Of a stretch of DNA of 64,000 nucleotides, positions 7,810 through 16,780 are shown in pieces. The notes beneath the pieces are model-generated. The model worked only from the letters and a program-made list of their open reading frames with translations, was not told the origin of the DNA and made no database searches. Source of the DNA: Devosia sp. 1566 (GTDB lineage Bacteria > Pseudomonadota > Alphaproteobacteria > Rhizobiales > Devosiaceae); the NCBI RefSeq assembly GCF_004005995.1, contig NZ_CP034767.1, positions 4,104,746 through 4,168,745 of the forward strand, in the 5' to 3' direction. Both the position numbers and the translations under genes were made by a program. Position 1 is the stretch's first letter. Each line of letters opens with the position of its first letter.

Positions 7810-8547
7810 ATGGCACCTTCTGGACGTGACGGCGAACTGAACTGGCGGCGACTAGAACAGATGGCGCGGCGCTGGGGCCGTCTGGCCTACCAAGCCGATG
7901 CGAGCCTTCTGGGCAATGTCGGCGGAAATTTCCGCATCGGCCGCATGCTAGCTTCGGGCGATCTGCGGCTGGTGTCCCTGTATCTGATCGAACAGCAGCC
8001 CCGGCACGGTTATGATCTGATCAAGGCCGTGGAAGAGCGCTCTGGCGGCTTTTACGCTCCAAGTCCTGGCGTGGTTTACCCGGCTCTGACCTTCCTTGAG
8101 GAAGCGGGCTATGTGACCTCCGCTGCCGATGGTAACAAGAAGCTTTATACCATCACCGATGCCGGCCGTGCCCACTTGGCAGACAATCGCGAGGCGATCG
8201 AGGGAACGTTGGCCTTTCTCGCCAAAGCAGGCGAACAGGTGCACCGGTTCCGCGATTTCGCCCGTACCGATTGGCCGTTTGGGGGCGATCGGCCCGAGGG
8301 GTCTGACGCTGCCAGCGGCGCGTCCTCCAGCCGCGAACAGGGGGCGGCTGCTGAACACGCATCCGACACCGACATGAAAGGCGTCGTTCCCGACCTGAAT
8401 GAAGCCCGTAAAGCGCTCAAGGCTGCCATCAAGGCGGCCCGCCACTACTCGCCCCAGCGGCAAACAGAAGCCGCGACTATCCTGCGCCGCGCCGCAGCTG
8501 ATCTGACGGCTCTCGGCACGCACCCTGATGACGACGTCGACATCTGA
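7810..8547 (+). CDS. PadR family transcriptional regulator
   Basis: A 245-residue regulator with a PadR winged helix at about 55-130 (LYLIEQQPRHGYDLIKAVEE, then SPGVVYPALTFLEEAGYV and the wing KKLYTITDAGRAHL). An atypical N-terminal extension of about 45 residues and a charged C-terminal half (helical KALKAAIKAARHY near the end) flank it; the C-terminal part may dimerise. ATG 7810 has GGAGAC 6 bases upstream; a longer frame from 7750 would run through the operator. Ligand and targets are unknown. The D-lactate dehydrogenase gene downstream has its own palindrome of different sequence, so direct control of it is not implied. Confidence 0.9.
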   Translation: MAPSGRDGELNWRRLEQMARRWGRLAYQADASLLGNVGGNFRIGRMLASGDLRLVSLYLIEQQPRHGYDLIKAVEERSGGFYAPSPGVVYPALTFLEEAGYVTSAADGNKKLYTITDAGRAHLADNREAIEGTLAFLAKAGEQVHRFRDFARTDWPFGGDRPEGSDAASGASSSREQGAAAEHASDTDMKGVVPDLNEARKALKAAIKAARHYSPQRQTEAATILRRAAADLTALGTHPDDDVDI

Positions 8548-8561
8548 AGTGCTAAGCCTGG

Positions 8562-8589
8562 CCGCTCGGCACGAGCCGGGCGGTTTTTT
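8562..8589 (+). terminator. Intrinsic terminator after padR
   Basis: CCGCTCGG (8562-8569) pairs with CCGGGCGG (8576-8583) across a 6-base loop, with one G-U pair, and six T follow at 8584-8589. Confidence 0.8.
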
Positions 8590-8622
8590 GCCCGACAAGG
8601 ATGTGAGCCGCTTCCGACGCAG

Positions 8623-8640
8623 CCACTAACATGTTAGTGG
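8623..8640. promoter_or_regulatory. Perfect 18-bp palindrome overlapping the D-lactate dehydrogenase translation start region
   Basis: CCACTAACATGTTAGTGG is a perfect inverted repeat ending 6 bases before the ATG at 8647. It lies between the padR terminator and the gene, so it is most likely an operator for a dimeric repressor (GntR/FCD- or MarR-type sites look like this). Its position would also cover the ribosome-binding region if it folds in RNA. No regulator for it is identified in the window. Confidence 0.6.
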
Positions 8641-8646
8641 ATTGAG

Positions 8647-11565
8647 ATGCAGCAAGCTCTCATTACCCCTGTCACCCAGCCCCCGCTTGATCGTCAAGCA
8701 GCGGGCGAACGGCTCGTCGCGCGCCTCAAGGGCGTGATCCCATCCGAAAAGATGATGACCGACCCGCTGATGACCTATGCGTGGTCCGGCGACGCGTCTT
8801 CTTATCGGCTTATCCCGGCTGCCGTTGTCTTCATCAATTCCGAGGCCGATGTGCAGGCAGTAATGCAAGCCTGCCGTGCGGAGGGCCTACCGCTAACCTT
8901 CAGGGCCGCGGGCACGTCCTTGTCGGGTCAGGCCGTGACCGATGGGGTGCTTGCAGTTCTCGGCGACGGCTGGCGCAAGCTCGACATCCATCCCGGCGCC
9001 GAGCAGGTGACGCTAGGGCCCGCGATCATCGTCGCGCACGCCAACCGTGCTCTCAAGCCCTTCAACAAGAAGCTTGGCCCCGACCCAGCCAGCCAGGCCA
9101 CCTGCAAGATCGGCGGCGTGGTCAACAACAACTCGTCCGGAATGTGCTGCGGCGTTGCCCAGAACACCTATCACACCATGGCGCGCCTGCGCATTGTGCT
9201 CACCGATGGCACAGTCCTAGACTCGGGCGATCCGGTTTCACGTGAATCGTTCCGCCAGAACCGCGCTGATCTGCTCGACGGCATTGCCGCGCTTCACGCC
9301 CAAGTCATGGCCGACGCGGAACTTGTTGCCTTGATCCGCAAGAAGTACGCGATCAAGAATACCGTTGGCTACTCACTTAATGCGCTGGTCGACTACCACG
9401 ACCCGCTGGACACTCTTGTGCATCTGATCGTGGGCTCGGAAGGCACTTTGGGCTTTGTGTCCGAAGTCACCTACAACACTGTGCCCGAGCATCCCTTTAA
9501 GTCGACGGCGCTGGTGCCGTTCCCCGATCCCTACGCCGCCTCACGCGCCATTATCCGGCTCGCTAATGGCGGCGTGCATGTGACCACTGGCGTCACTGCA
9601 GCCGAATATATGGAACGCCGGGCCCTGGCGACGGTGGAGCATCTGGCTCCCATGGCGCCGCTCCTGCCCTGGCTGACGGATCACTCGCCTGCCGTGTTGA
9701 TCGATGTCACGGCTCCAGACGCGGAAACGCTCGAGCGCGAAGTCGAAAAGGCCGTAGCGATCCTAGCTGAAGAAAACGCCACTCATATCGATTTTTCCAC
9801 TGACGAGGCCCGGTCGCACGCGCTTTGGGATATCCGCAAGGGGTTCTTCACTTCCGGGGGCGCAGCGCGGCCGAAGGGCACTTCCATGCTCACCGAAGAC
9901 GTGGCGGCTCCGATCGACCAACTCGCCGACTTTGTCATCGACATGCGCCAGCTGCTCGATGACCACGGCTACGAAGATGCCATCATCTTCGGCCACGCCC
10001 TGGCGGGAAACCTCCATTTCCAGATGAGTGACAACTTCTCCCAGCCAGGCTCGGCCGAGAGGTTCGATGCGTTTTCTGTGGCGCTGTCGCAGCTTGTCTC
10101 GATCCGCTATGGCGGCTCGCTTAAGGCCGAGCACGGCACAGGCCGCGCCATTGCGCCCTTTGTGGAAGCCGAATGGGGTTCGCGCGCATACGGCGTGATG
10201 CGCCGGATCAAGACCCTTTTTGATCCGGAGAACCTGCTCAACCCCGGCGTCTTGCTCAACGACGACGCAAAGATTCACGTGAAGCACTTGAAGGTGATGC
10301 CGCTGGCCGATGAGCTCATCGACATGTGCATCGAATGCGGTTTTTGCGAACCTGCTTGCCCCAGCCACCAGATGACCTTGTCGCCACGCCAGCGCATTTC
10401 GGTGACGCGTGAGCGGGCCCGGCTCCGGGCCAGCGGCGAAAATCCGGCACTCCTGGCTCGTCTCGACGATGACTTTCGCTACGCCGGCATTGATACTTGT
10501 GCCGCCTGTAATCTTTGTTCCCTTCGGTGCCCCGTTGGCATCGAAACGGGCACAAGGATCATCAAGGAACGCGGTGAGCGCCGTACCGATTTTGCCCGTT
10601 CGGTAGCCGGCTTTGCCGCCGATCATACCGGCGCTATTGAAAGCTTCATGCGTGGGGGTGTGGCGCTTGCGGACGCGGCTAAGGCCGTTGTCTCGGCGCC
10701 GTTGATTGAAACGGTGACGGAAACCGCCCGCCGGTTAACCGACAAGCATTTGCCGCGAGTTTCGCGGACCCTCAAACCTGGCCCTGGAGCCCCAAAGGCC
10801 CCGCCCGTCATTTCCCGCGACGATCCTCGCCGTACCGGTTTTCCCGTGCCCATCGTGCAAGGTGGGCGCCAGCGCGTGGCATATTTCCCGTCCTGCGCCA
10901 CCCGCATGTTCGGCGCGCCCAAGACCGAGTTCGATCTTCTTGCCGTACCTGACGCCATGCTGGCGCTGCTGGATCGTGCCGGGTTCGATGTTGTTATGCC
11001 CGACCACCTGAATGGCCAATGCTGCGGCCAGCCATTCCACTCCAAGGGCTTTCCCGAACAAGCCGTGCAAGTAGGCGCCGCGCTCTTGGACGAACTCTCG
11101 GCTTTGCAAGGGGACCTGACCGTCACCGACGCTTCCACTTGCGCCAAGCACCTGCGCGGCGCTCCCGAAGGCGCGCCGGTCCTGGATTCCAGCGAGTTCA
11201 TCGTCACCCATATCCTGCCGCAGCTGACCGTCACGCAGCCTCTGCCGGTCGTGGCTGTGCATCATAACTGTTCGGCCCAGCGCCTGGGTGAGCAGGGGGC
11301 CACGGAGGCGATCGCCCGCGCCTGCGCCAGCCAGATCGCGGTATTATCGTCCGTCACCTGCTGCGGTTACGCCGGCGACAAGGGCTTGTTCATCCCTGAA
11401 CTCAACCGCTTTGCCAGCCGATTTGCCAAGAACGATATTCCGGCAGGCTGCACGCTGGGTGTTTCGACGGTCTCCACTTGTGCCTCTGGACTCTCCGAGC
11501 ATGCCGGTATTCCCTTTGTGGGGCTGGCTAGCCTGCTCGAATATGTAAGTCGCCCGGGCGACTAA
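8647..11565 (+). CDS. Fused FAD/Fe-S D-lactate dehydrogenase (Dld-II type)
   Basis: A 972-residue fusion of a FAD-linked oxidase (about 1-530; PLTFRAAGTSLSGQAV is the FAD-binding PCMH segment, GSEGTLGF and HALAGNLHF the FAD-oxidase C region) with an electron-transfer half. The latter has two ferredoxin-like 4Fe-4S clusters, CIECGFCEPACPS (about 561) and CAACNLCSLRCPVG (about 618), and two cysteine-rich CCG motifs, GQCCGQPFHSKG (about 793) and TCCGYAGDKG (about 905). This matches membrane-associated, quinone-linked D-lactate dehydrogenases of the Dld-II type; YdiJ-like 2-hydroxyglutarate dehydrogenases are related, so the substrate is not certain. Confidence 0.88.
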   Translation: MQQALITPVTQPPLDRQAAGERLVARLKGVIPSEKMMTDPLMTYAWSGDASSYRLIPAAVVFINSEADVQAVMQACRAEGLPLTFRAAGTSLSGQAVTDGVLAVLGDGWRKLDIHPGAEQVTLGPAIIVAHANRALKPFNKKLGPDPASQATCKIGGVVNNNSSGMCCGVAQNTYHTMARLRIVLTDGTVLDSGDPVSRESFRQNRADLLDGIAALHAQVMADAELVALIRKKYAIKNTVGYSLNALVDYHDPLDTLVHLIVGSEGTLGFVSEVTYNTVPEHPFKSTALVPFPDPYAASRAIIRLANGGVHVTTGVTAAEYMERRALATVEHLAPMAPLLPWLTDHSPAVLIDVTAPDAETLEREVEKAVAILAEENATHIDFSTDEARSHALWDIRKGFFTSGGAARPKGTSMLTEDVAAPIDQLADFVIDMRQLLDDHGYEDAIIFGHALAGNLHFQMSDNFSQPGSAERFDAFSVALSQLVSIRYGGSLKAEHGTGRAIAPFVEAEWGSRAYGVMRRIKTLFDPENLLNPGVLLNDDAKIHVKHLKVMPLADELIDMCIECGFCEPACPSHQMTLSPRQRISVTRERARLRASGENPALLARLDDDFRYAGIDTCAACNLCSLRCPVGIETGTRIIKERGERRTDFARSVAGFAADHTGAIESFMRGGVALADAAKAVVSAPLIETVTETARRLTDKHLPRVSRTLKPGPGAPKAPPVISRDDPRRTGFPVPIVQGGRQRVAYFPSCATRMFGAPKTEFDLLAVPDAMLALLDRAGFDVVMPDHLNGQCCGQPFHSKGFPEQAVQVGAALLDELSALQGDLTVTDASTCAKHLRGAPEGAPVLDSSEFIVTHILPQLTVTQPLPVVAVHHNCSAQRLGEQGATEAIARACASQIAVLSSVTCCGYAGDKGLFIPELNRFASRFAKNDIPAGCTLGVSTVSTCASGLSEHAGIPFVGLASLLEYVSRPGD

Positions 11566-11658
11566 AGGCGCCACGCGGCCCTCCGCCCCGGCTACCCTGA
11601 TAAGCTTTGCTTGCCCGCCGCCTTCCCCTTGGATACTGCACGGCGGGCAAGCCATTGG

Positions 11659-12864
11659 ATGATTATGACCCTCACCGCCACTATTCTAAGCCTCGGCCAC
11701 AAGGGCGAGGGCGTCACCGAGATTGATGGCCGCAAGGTCTTCGTGCCATTGGCGCTGCCCGGCGAAACGGTGGTGATCGAGGCGGACGGCGAGCGAGGCA
11801 CCCTGCTTGAGGTGCTAGCGCCCGCACCTGAGCGGATCACGCCTTTTTGCCCGCACTTCGGCTTTTGTGGCGGCTGTCAACTCCAGCATCTCGAACGCGC
11901 CGCTTACGAAGCGTTCAAGACCGGCATCATCGAAACGCAGCTACGCTATGCCGGCTTGGATGCCAAGGTTGAGCGCTTCATCGATGCGGCTGGGCAGGGA
12001 CGCCGCCGGGCTACCTTGCATGCGCGGCGCGAAGGCCCTGGGTATATGCGCCTGCGTAGCCACGAGGTTTACCCCATCGATGCCTGTCCTATCCTGGTGC
12101 CCGCGCTCTCTCGCGCCCCGCGGATCGCCGCGGCGGTGATGGCAACCCTGGGTGAGGCCGATGTGGCTTTCACCGCCACGCTAACGGGGCTCGATGTGGC
12201 CGTTCGGACAGAAAAAAAACAGGCGCGCGCCAAGCGGATCGAGCCACTCGTCAACCAGTTCGGCTTGGCTCGCCTAGCGCTCAATGGCGAACTGGTACTG
12301 CAAGCCCAAGCGCCGCTGGTGTCCATGGGTCGAGCTACGGTTGAGCTACCGATCGGATCGTTTCTGCAGGCCACTGAAGCCGCCGAGTCAGCGCTGGCGG
12401 ATTATGTGCTCGGCGCGGTGGGCAAGGCCAAAAAGGTGGCCGATCTATTTTGCGGTGTCGGCCCGTTCGCGTTGCGGCTGGCTGAGGCAAGGCCCCTCTA
12501 CGCCGCCGACACCGACAAGGCCGGTATCGCAGCACTCGACAAGGCGCGCCGCTACGCCAAAGGTCTGCGGGAGATCACTGCCAAGGCTCGCGACCTATTC
12601 CGCGATCCCCTGACGCAGTTCGAACTCAACGAGTTCGATGCGGTGGTGCTTGATCCGCCCCGCGCCGGGGCCGAGGCGCAGGTGCGCGAGCTCAGTAACT
12701 CCAAGCTCAGAGTGGTGGTGATGGTCTCTTGTGACGCGCGCAGTTTCGCTCGGGACGCAGCGCTGCTGATCGGCGCCGGATTTACTATGAGCGACCTTGT
12801 TGCGGTGGATCAGTTCACCCAATCCACCCATGTCGAGATTGCTGCCACTTTCCGGCGCCAATAG
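11659..12864 (+). CDS. TrmA/RlmD-family rRNA (uracil-C5)-methyltransferase
   Basis: This is a class I SAM-dependent methyltransferase of the TrmA/RlmCD family, which methylates C5 of uridines in 23S rRNA or tRNA. The 401-residue protein carries a 4Fe-4S site (CPHFGFCGGC at about 64-73 plus the Cys in IDACPIL near 143), a SAM-binding motif VADLFCGVGPFALRL, the DPPRAG motif, and the catalytic nucleophile in VSCDARSFARD (about 358). A TRAM-like N-terminal segment (LSLGHKGEGV) suggests RlmD rather than RlmC. ATG 11659 or 11665 fit better than the frame-opening start at 11611. Confidence 0.88.
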   Translation: MIMTLTATILSLGHKGEGVTEIDGRKVFVPLALPGETVVIEADGERGTLLEVLAPAPERITPFCPHFGFCGGCQLQHLERAAYEAFKTGIIETQLRYAGLDAKVERFIDAAGQGRRRATLHARREGPGYMRLRSHEVYPIDACPILVPALSRAPRIAAAVMATLGEADVAFTATLTGLDVAVRTEKKQARAKRIEPLVNQFGLARLALNGELVLQAQAPLVSMGRATVELPIGSFLQATEAAESALADYVLGAVGKAKKVADLFCGVGPFALRLAEARPLYAADTDKAGIAALDKARRYAKGLREITAKARDLFRDPLTQFELNEFDAVVLDPPRAGAEAQVRELSNSKLRVVVMVSCDARSFARDAALLIGAGFTMSDLVAVDQFTQSTHVEIAATFRRQ

Positions 12865-12963
12865 GGGTCTATCAAGCAACCGCCTGAGACAAGGCGCGTT
12901 ACCCACCCATCGATTAACAAGGACGACTGCGTGGGGCGGGCGTTGTTGTCCACGGAGAAACTC

Positions 12964-13374
12964 ATGCAATCTTTGAAATACGCTCTGAGCCTTGGCGTCT
13001 TGTGTGCTGCTTTTGCTGCCCCAAGTTTTGCCCAAGAGGCCGCCTCCACCGCTAACACCGCATCCCCGGAAGGCAACTTCGTGGATAAATACGGTACCTC
13101 CTTCCAGTTCTCGCTTTGCGGCGACAGCGGCACCGATCTTTGCGGCGTGCTGACCAATCTCGAAGGTGAGTCCGCTACCGAAGAGAACCTGGCTTTCGTA
13201 GGCAAGATGGTGATGCAGGCGCCCCAGACCGGTCCAAACGAATGGAAGGGCGCGCTTTCCGCGGGTGGAATCAGCGCTGAGGCCACCGTCACCCAGACGA
13301 GCCCTGATACCATCGACATCCAGGGCTGCCGCGCAGCCATTCTCTGCCAGACCCTGACCTACACCCGTATGTAG
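12964..13374 (+). CDS. DUF2147 family secreted protein
   Basis: A 136-residue protein with a clear signal peptide (MQSLKYALSLGVLCAAFAAP, cleavage near SFA-QE) followed by a small domain that resembles DUF2147: a GNFVDKYGTSFQFSLCG start, a central WKGALSAGG and an ending DIQGCRAAILCQTLTYTRM. Four cysteines could form two periplasmic disulfides. Function unknown. ATG 12964 has ACGGAGAA upstream; an in-frame start at 12931 would add a non-signal leader. A terminator follows directly, so the gene is probably monocistronic. Confidence 0.75.
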   Translation: MQSLKYALSLGVLCAAFAAPSFAQEAASTANTASPEGNFVDKYGTSFQFSLCGDSGTDLCGVLTNLEGESATEENLAFVGKMVMQAPQTGPNEWKGALSAGGISAEATVTQTSPDTIDIQGCRAAILCQTLTYTRM

Positions 13375-13387
13375 GGCTGTTTAGTCC

Positions 13388-13419
13388 AGCCCCCGGACCG
13401 CTTGGTTCGGGGGCTTTTT
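13388..13419 (+). terminator. Intrinsic terminator after the DUF2147 gene
   Basis: AGCCCCCGGACC (from 13388) pairs with GGTTCGGGGGCT across a GCTT loop, with one mismatch region, and T-rich sequence ends at 13419. The convergent gene ends at 13426. Confidence 0.8.
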
Positions 13420-13425
13420 GCGTTT

Positions 13426-14247
13426 TCAGCAGACCGTCGCCACGCGCTCCTTGATCACATCCAGCACTTCGTCTCCAGGCCGCTGCCACCAGTTGTCACG
13501 CGAAAAAATCTCCACTTCCTGTGGACCATGGTAGCCTGCAGTTTCGATCATTGCCCGAATGGCGGGCAGGTCGATCACCCCATCGCCCATCATGCCGCGG
13601 TCGAGCAGCATATCGGTCGTGGGCACCAGCCAATCACAGATATGGTGGGCAAAGATGCGGTTCATCCGCCCCGCCCGCGCGATTGCCTCTGCTAGGCGGG
13701 GATCCCACCAGACATGGTAAACGTCGATGGCAACGCCAACGCTCTCGTCCAGCGATGCACAAATATCGAGCGCTTGGTCGATCGTGTTCACGCAGGCGCG
13801 GTCTGCGGCATACATCGGATGCAACGGTTCGATGGCAATGCGAACTCCCGACGCACGGGCATGGGGCAGCATGGCAGCAATCCCGTCTGCCACCATTCCC
13901 CGCGCGCCCGGCAAGTCCTTGGAAGAACCCGGAAGGCCCCCTACCACGAGCACGAGGCAGTCGGCGTCGAGGGCGGCAGCTTGGTCGATGGCGCGCAGAT
14001 TGTCGTCGATATTAGCCTGCCGGCCTAGTGCTGTTTCAGCGGGAAACATGCCCCCGCGGCACACGCCGCTGACCCGCAGGCCATTGCTGCGCACGATGTT
14101 GGCGGCTTCCTCGATCCCGATGGCCTCGATCTGGTCGCGCCAGGGCGAAATGGCCGTGATGCCGTGGCGCAAGCAACCATCTACCGCTTCCCCAAAGCCC
14201 CATTGCTGCCCCGTTGTGGCGAGGTTCAGCGAAATCTCTCCGTTCAT
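13426..14247 (-). CDS. Sugar phosphate isomerase/epimerase-like TIM barrel
   Basis: A 273-residue xylose-isomerase-like TIM-barrel protein of the AP-endonuclease-2 fold. Visible barrel motifs are RIAIEPLHPMYAADRAC (metal-binding Glu), VGVAIDVYHVWWDP (Asp and His ligands), FAHHICDWL and QEVEIFSRDNWW (final metal Glu). Family members epimerise or isomerise free sugars, keto-sugars or inosose; the substrate here is unknown. It overlaps the DUF993 gene by four bases (ATGA) and is the last gene of a three-gene operon with a Gfo/Idh/MocA dehydrogenase, suggesting it acts on an oxidised sugar intermediate. Confidence 0.85.
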   Translation of the reverse strand: MNGEISLNLATTGQQWGFGEAVDGCLRHGITAISPWRDQIEAIGIEEAANIVRSNGLRVSGVCRGGMFPAETALGRQANIDDNLRAIDQAAALDADCLVLVVGGLPGSSKDLPGARGMVADGIAAMLPHARASGVRIAIEPLHPMYAADRACVNTIDQALDICASLDESVGVAIDVYHVWWDPRLAEAIARAGRMNRIFAHHICDWLVPTTDMLLDRGMMGDGVIDLPAIRAMIETAGYHGPQEVEIFSRDNWWQRPGDEVLDVIKERVATVC

Positions 14248-15431
14248 GCCTCCACTCCGTGGACCGCAAGGACGGCGCGCATCCGACTCGTGGCCAGATC
14301 AGGATCGGCAAGCACGCGAGCGCAGTCAGCAAGGCGGAACAGTTCGCAGAGGTGCTGGAGCGAACGGGCCGACTGCTGACCACCGATCATGGTGAAATGG
14401 TCCTGCAGGCCATTAAGATAGGCCAGGAACACTACGCCGGTTTTGTAGAACCGCGTTGGGGCAGCAAAGATATGGCGGCTCAGCGGCACTGTAGGTTCGA
14501 GCAGATCGAAGAATTCATTGGTATTGCCACGGCCAAGCGCGGCCATGCCCGCCGATGCGGCCGGGGCGATAGCGTCGAAAATCCCGAGCAGGGCGTGGGA
14601 ATAACCCTGCTCGTCCCCGGCAATCAGTTCGGCATAGTTGAAGTCGTCCCCGGTATACATCTTGACGGATGCGGGCAGTCGTCGGCGCATCGCAATCTCT
14701 TTTTGCGCTGACAGGAGCGAAACCTTGATGCCATCGACTTTGTTGGCATTGGCCGCAATCACATCAAGGCACACATCCATCGCCGCATCATGATCTATGC
14801 TGCCCCAATAACCCTGCAGCGCCGGATCAAACATTTCCCCCAGCCAGTGCATGATCACGGGCTGCCGCACCTGGCCGAGAACATGCCCGTAAACCCGCGC
14901 ATAATCGTCCGGTGACTTGGCGGCAAAGGCAAGGGCGCGGCTGGCCATCAGGATGACCCGGCCTCCCTCCCTTTCAACAAAGCCGACCTGCTCCTCATAC
15001 GCCTTGATGATGTCGTCGATCGTGACATCGGGCGCTGGCGCCAGATGGTCAGTGCCGGCGCCATAGGCGATCAATGTGTCACTGCGCGTTCGTGCCTCGG
15101 CTTGCGAACGCCGGATCAACTCCTGCGCCTCGGTCCAGGTTAGGCCCATGCCGCGCTGGGCCGTGTCCATGGCTTCGGCCACACCCAGTCCCAGATCCCA
15201 CAGCCGATGCCGGAACTGGAGCGTCGTGTCCCAGTCGATAGCGGGCGCAAGCCACGGATCGTTGCTGGCAAGGGGATCGGCGACCACATGGGCCGCAGCA
15301 TAGGCAACGCGCGGGAAATCCTGCGCCTTGAACTTAACGAAAGGAATGGGGCCTCCGGTGAGCCGGTAGGGCGTGATTGACCGGTCGGGATTGAGCAGTC
15401 GGATGGTGGGCTGGGTGAGGACCTTGCTCAT
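14244..15431 (-). CDS. DUF993 family protein (aldolase-like)
   Basis: A 395-residue DUF993 protein. The family is distantly related to dihydrodipicolinate synthase-type TIM-barrel lyases and has no established reaction that I know of. Visible features: an N-terminal PYRLTGGPIPF, central ANKVDGIKVSLLSAQKEIAM whose lysine is in the place expected for a Schiff-base residue (inference), and KMYTGDDFNYAELIAGDE. The gene lies between a Gfo/Idh/MocA dehydrogenase (3-base gap) and a sugar epimerase-like gene (4-base overlap), so an aldol- or retro-aldol-type cleavage of a keto-sugar is the best guess. Confidence 0.85.
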   Translation of the reverse strand: MSKVLTQPTIRLLNPDRSITPYRLTGGPIPFVKFKAQDFPRVAYAAAHVVADPLASNDPWLAPAIDWDTTLQFRHRLWDLGLGVAEAMDTAQRGMGLTWTEAQELIRRSQAEARTRSDTLIAYGAGTDHLAPAPDVTIDDIIKAYEEQVGFVEREGGRVILMASRALAFAAKSPDDYARVYGHVLGQVRQPVIMHWLGEMFDPALQGYWGSIDHDAAMDVCLDVIAANANKVDGIKVSLLSAQKEIAMRRRLPASVKMYTGDDFNYAELIAGDEQGYSHALLGIFDAIAPAASAGMAALGRGNTNEFFDLLEPTVPLSRHIFAAPTRFYKTGVVFLAYLNGLQDHFTMIGGQQSARSLQHLCELFRLADCARVLADPDLATSRMRAVLAVHGVEA

Positions 15432-15434
15432 GCC

Positions 15435-16586
15435 TCAAAACTCCAGCTTGGGGACATCCAGCCAGCGCCGTTCGGCCCAGCTCTTGAGGCCCAGTTCGGC
15501 CAACTGCACCCCCTTGGCACCCGCTTCGAGCCCATAGGGCCAAGGCGCATCCTCGGCAACATGGCGCAGGAACATCTCCCACTGGGCTTTAAAGCCGTTT
15601 TGGGCGGGCCAGTTGTCTGGCACTTCTTCCCAATCGGCAAAGAAGTTCATGGTTTGCGGCTGGTCGGGGTTCCACACAGGCTTTGGCGTATTGACGCGAT
15701 GCTGGGTCCAACACTTGTGCAGCCCGGCCACGGCAGAGCCAAGCGTGCCATCGACATGGAAGGTGACAAGGTCATCGCGGCGCACACGAGTGGTCCAGCT
15801 GGAGTTGATCTGGGCCACGACGCCGCCTTCGAGCTCGAAGGTAGCATAAGCCGCGTCGTCCGTATCTGCTTTGAAGCGTTGACCTTTTTCGTTGACGCGC
15901 TCCGGAATATGGGTGGCGCCTAGGCAGGACACGGCCTGCACTTCCCCGAACAAATTGTCGAGCACATAGCGCCAATGACAGAGCATATCGAGAATGATGC
16001 CGCCACCATCCGCCTTGCGGTAGTTCCAGGAGGGGCGCTGCGCCGGCTGCCAGTCACCTTCGAACACCCAGTAACCGAACTCACCGCGTACCGAGAGGAT
16101 CTTGCCGAAAAAGCCGCTGTCGCGCAGCATTTTGAGCTTGAGAAGGCCCGGAAGGAATAGCTTGTCCTGCACGACGCCATGTTTGAGGCCCGAGGCGCGG
16201 GCGGTTTTCGCGAGGCGAACGGCGACGTCGAGATCGTCGGAGATCGGCTTTTCGCAATAAACATGCTTGCCGGCGGCGAGGGCTTTTTCCAGCAACTCGG
16301 CGCGCATCAGGGTGGTACCGGCGTCAAAGAACACGGTGTCTTCCGGATTGGCGAGGGCAGCGTCGAGGTCTGTTGTCCAGCGTGCAATACCGTGCTTCTC
16401 GGCAAGTGCCTGAACTTTCTCGCGATCCCGACCGACGATAATGGGGTCCAGCATCAGGCGGTCGCCGTTGCTCAGCGCCACGCCACCCTGATCGCGGATC
16501 GCCAGGATCGAGCGGACCAAGTGTTGATTGTACCCCATGCGACCTGTCACGCCATGCATGATCAGGCCAAGTCGCTGCTGCGCCAT
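15435..16586 (-). CDS. Gfo/Idh/MocA family dehydrogenase, first gene of the DUF993 operon
   Basis: A 383-residue NAD(P)-dependent oxidoreductase. The Rossmann start is modified (LIMHGVTGRMGYNQHLVRS), followed by the family hallmark KHVYCEKPI at about 119 and the substrate-domain segment GGGIILDMLCHWRYVLD, where Asp and His supply the catalytic/sugar contacts. Family members oxidise sugar or cyclitol hydroxyls. It heads the operon running through DUF993 to the TIM-barrel gene. The start is divergent from tetR, and a palindrome with a promoter-like sequence lies 30-76 bases upstream. Confidence 0.88.
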   Translation of the reverse strand: MAQQRLGLIMHGVTGRMGYNQHLVRSILAIRDQGGVALSNGDRLMLDPIIVGRDREKVQALAEKHGIARWTTDLDAALANPEDTVFFDAGTTLMRAELLEKALAAGKHVYCEKPISDDLDVAVRLAKTARASGLKHGVVQDKLFLPGLLKLKMLRDSGFFGKILSVRGEFGYWVFEGDWQPAQRPSWNYRKADGGGIILDMLCHWRYVLDNLFGEVQAVSCLGATHIPERVNEKGQRFKADTDDAAYATFELEGGVVAQINSSWTTRVRRDDLVTFHVDGTLGSAVAGLHKCWTQHRVNTPKPVWNPDQPQTMNFFADWEEVPDNWPAQNGFKAQWEMFLRHVAEDAPWPYGLEAGAKGVQLAELGLKSWAERRWLDVPKLEF

Positions 16587-16615
16587 GCTGTTTTCTCTCC
16601 CGCGCCACTTTCGGC

Positions 16616-16631
16616 GTAACTGTTTAGTTAC
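16616..16631. promoter_or_regulatory. Inverted repeat, probable TetR operator
   Basis: GTAACTGTTTAGTTAC has 6-base arms GTAACT/AGTTAC around a 4-base spacer. It sits 30 bases before the Gfo/Idh/MocA start and immediately downstream of a possible -10 box, the place for a repressor. The divergent TetR-family gene is the natural candidate to bind it. Confidence 0.6.
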
Positions 16632-16632
16632 T

Positions 16633-16662
16633 TGCGTACACGCGGAAAGGCGATGCAGTCAA
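16633..16662 (-). promoter_or_regulatory. Possible sigma-70 promoter of the DUF993 operon
   Basis: On the minus strand TTGACT (16657-16662) is followed after 18 bases by TACGCA (16633-16638), with the palindrome directly downstream. The -35 is good and the -10 weak, as expected for a regulated promoter; sequence evidence only. Confidence 0.4.
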
Positions 16663-16780
16663 GGGGCCCTTCCCCGGCGGTTTCACGCAATGCACTTCCC
16701 AGTTCATCTTTGAAACACTTTACCCCTGCTGGTGCGGCTGGTATCCGTCGGGGGTAGGGCGGCGCGGCAGCTCGGTTTGG

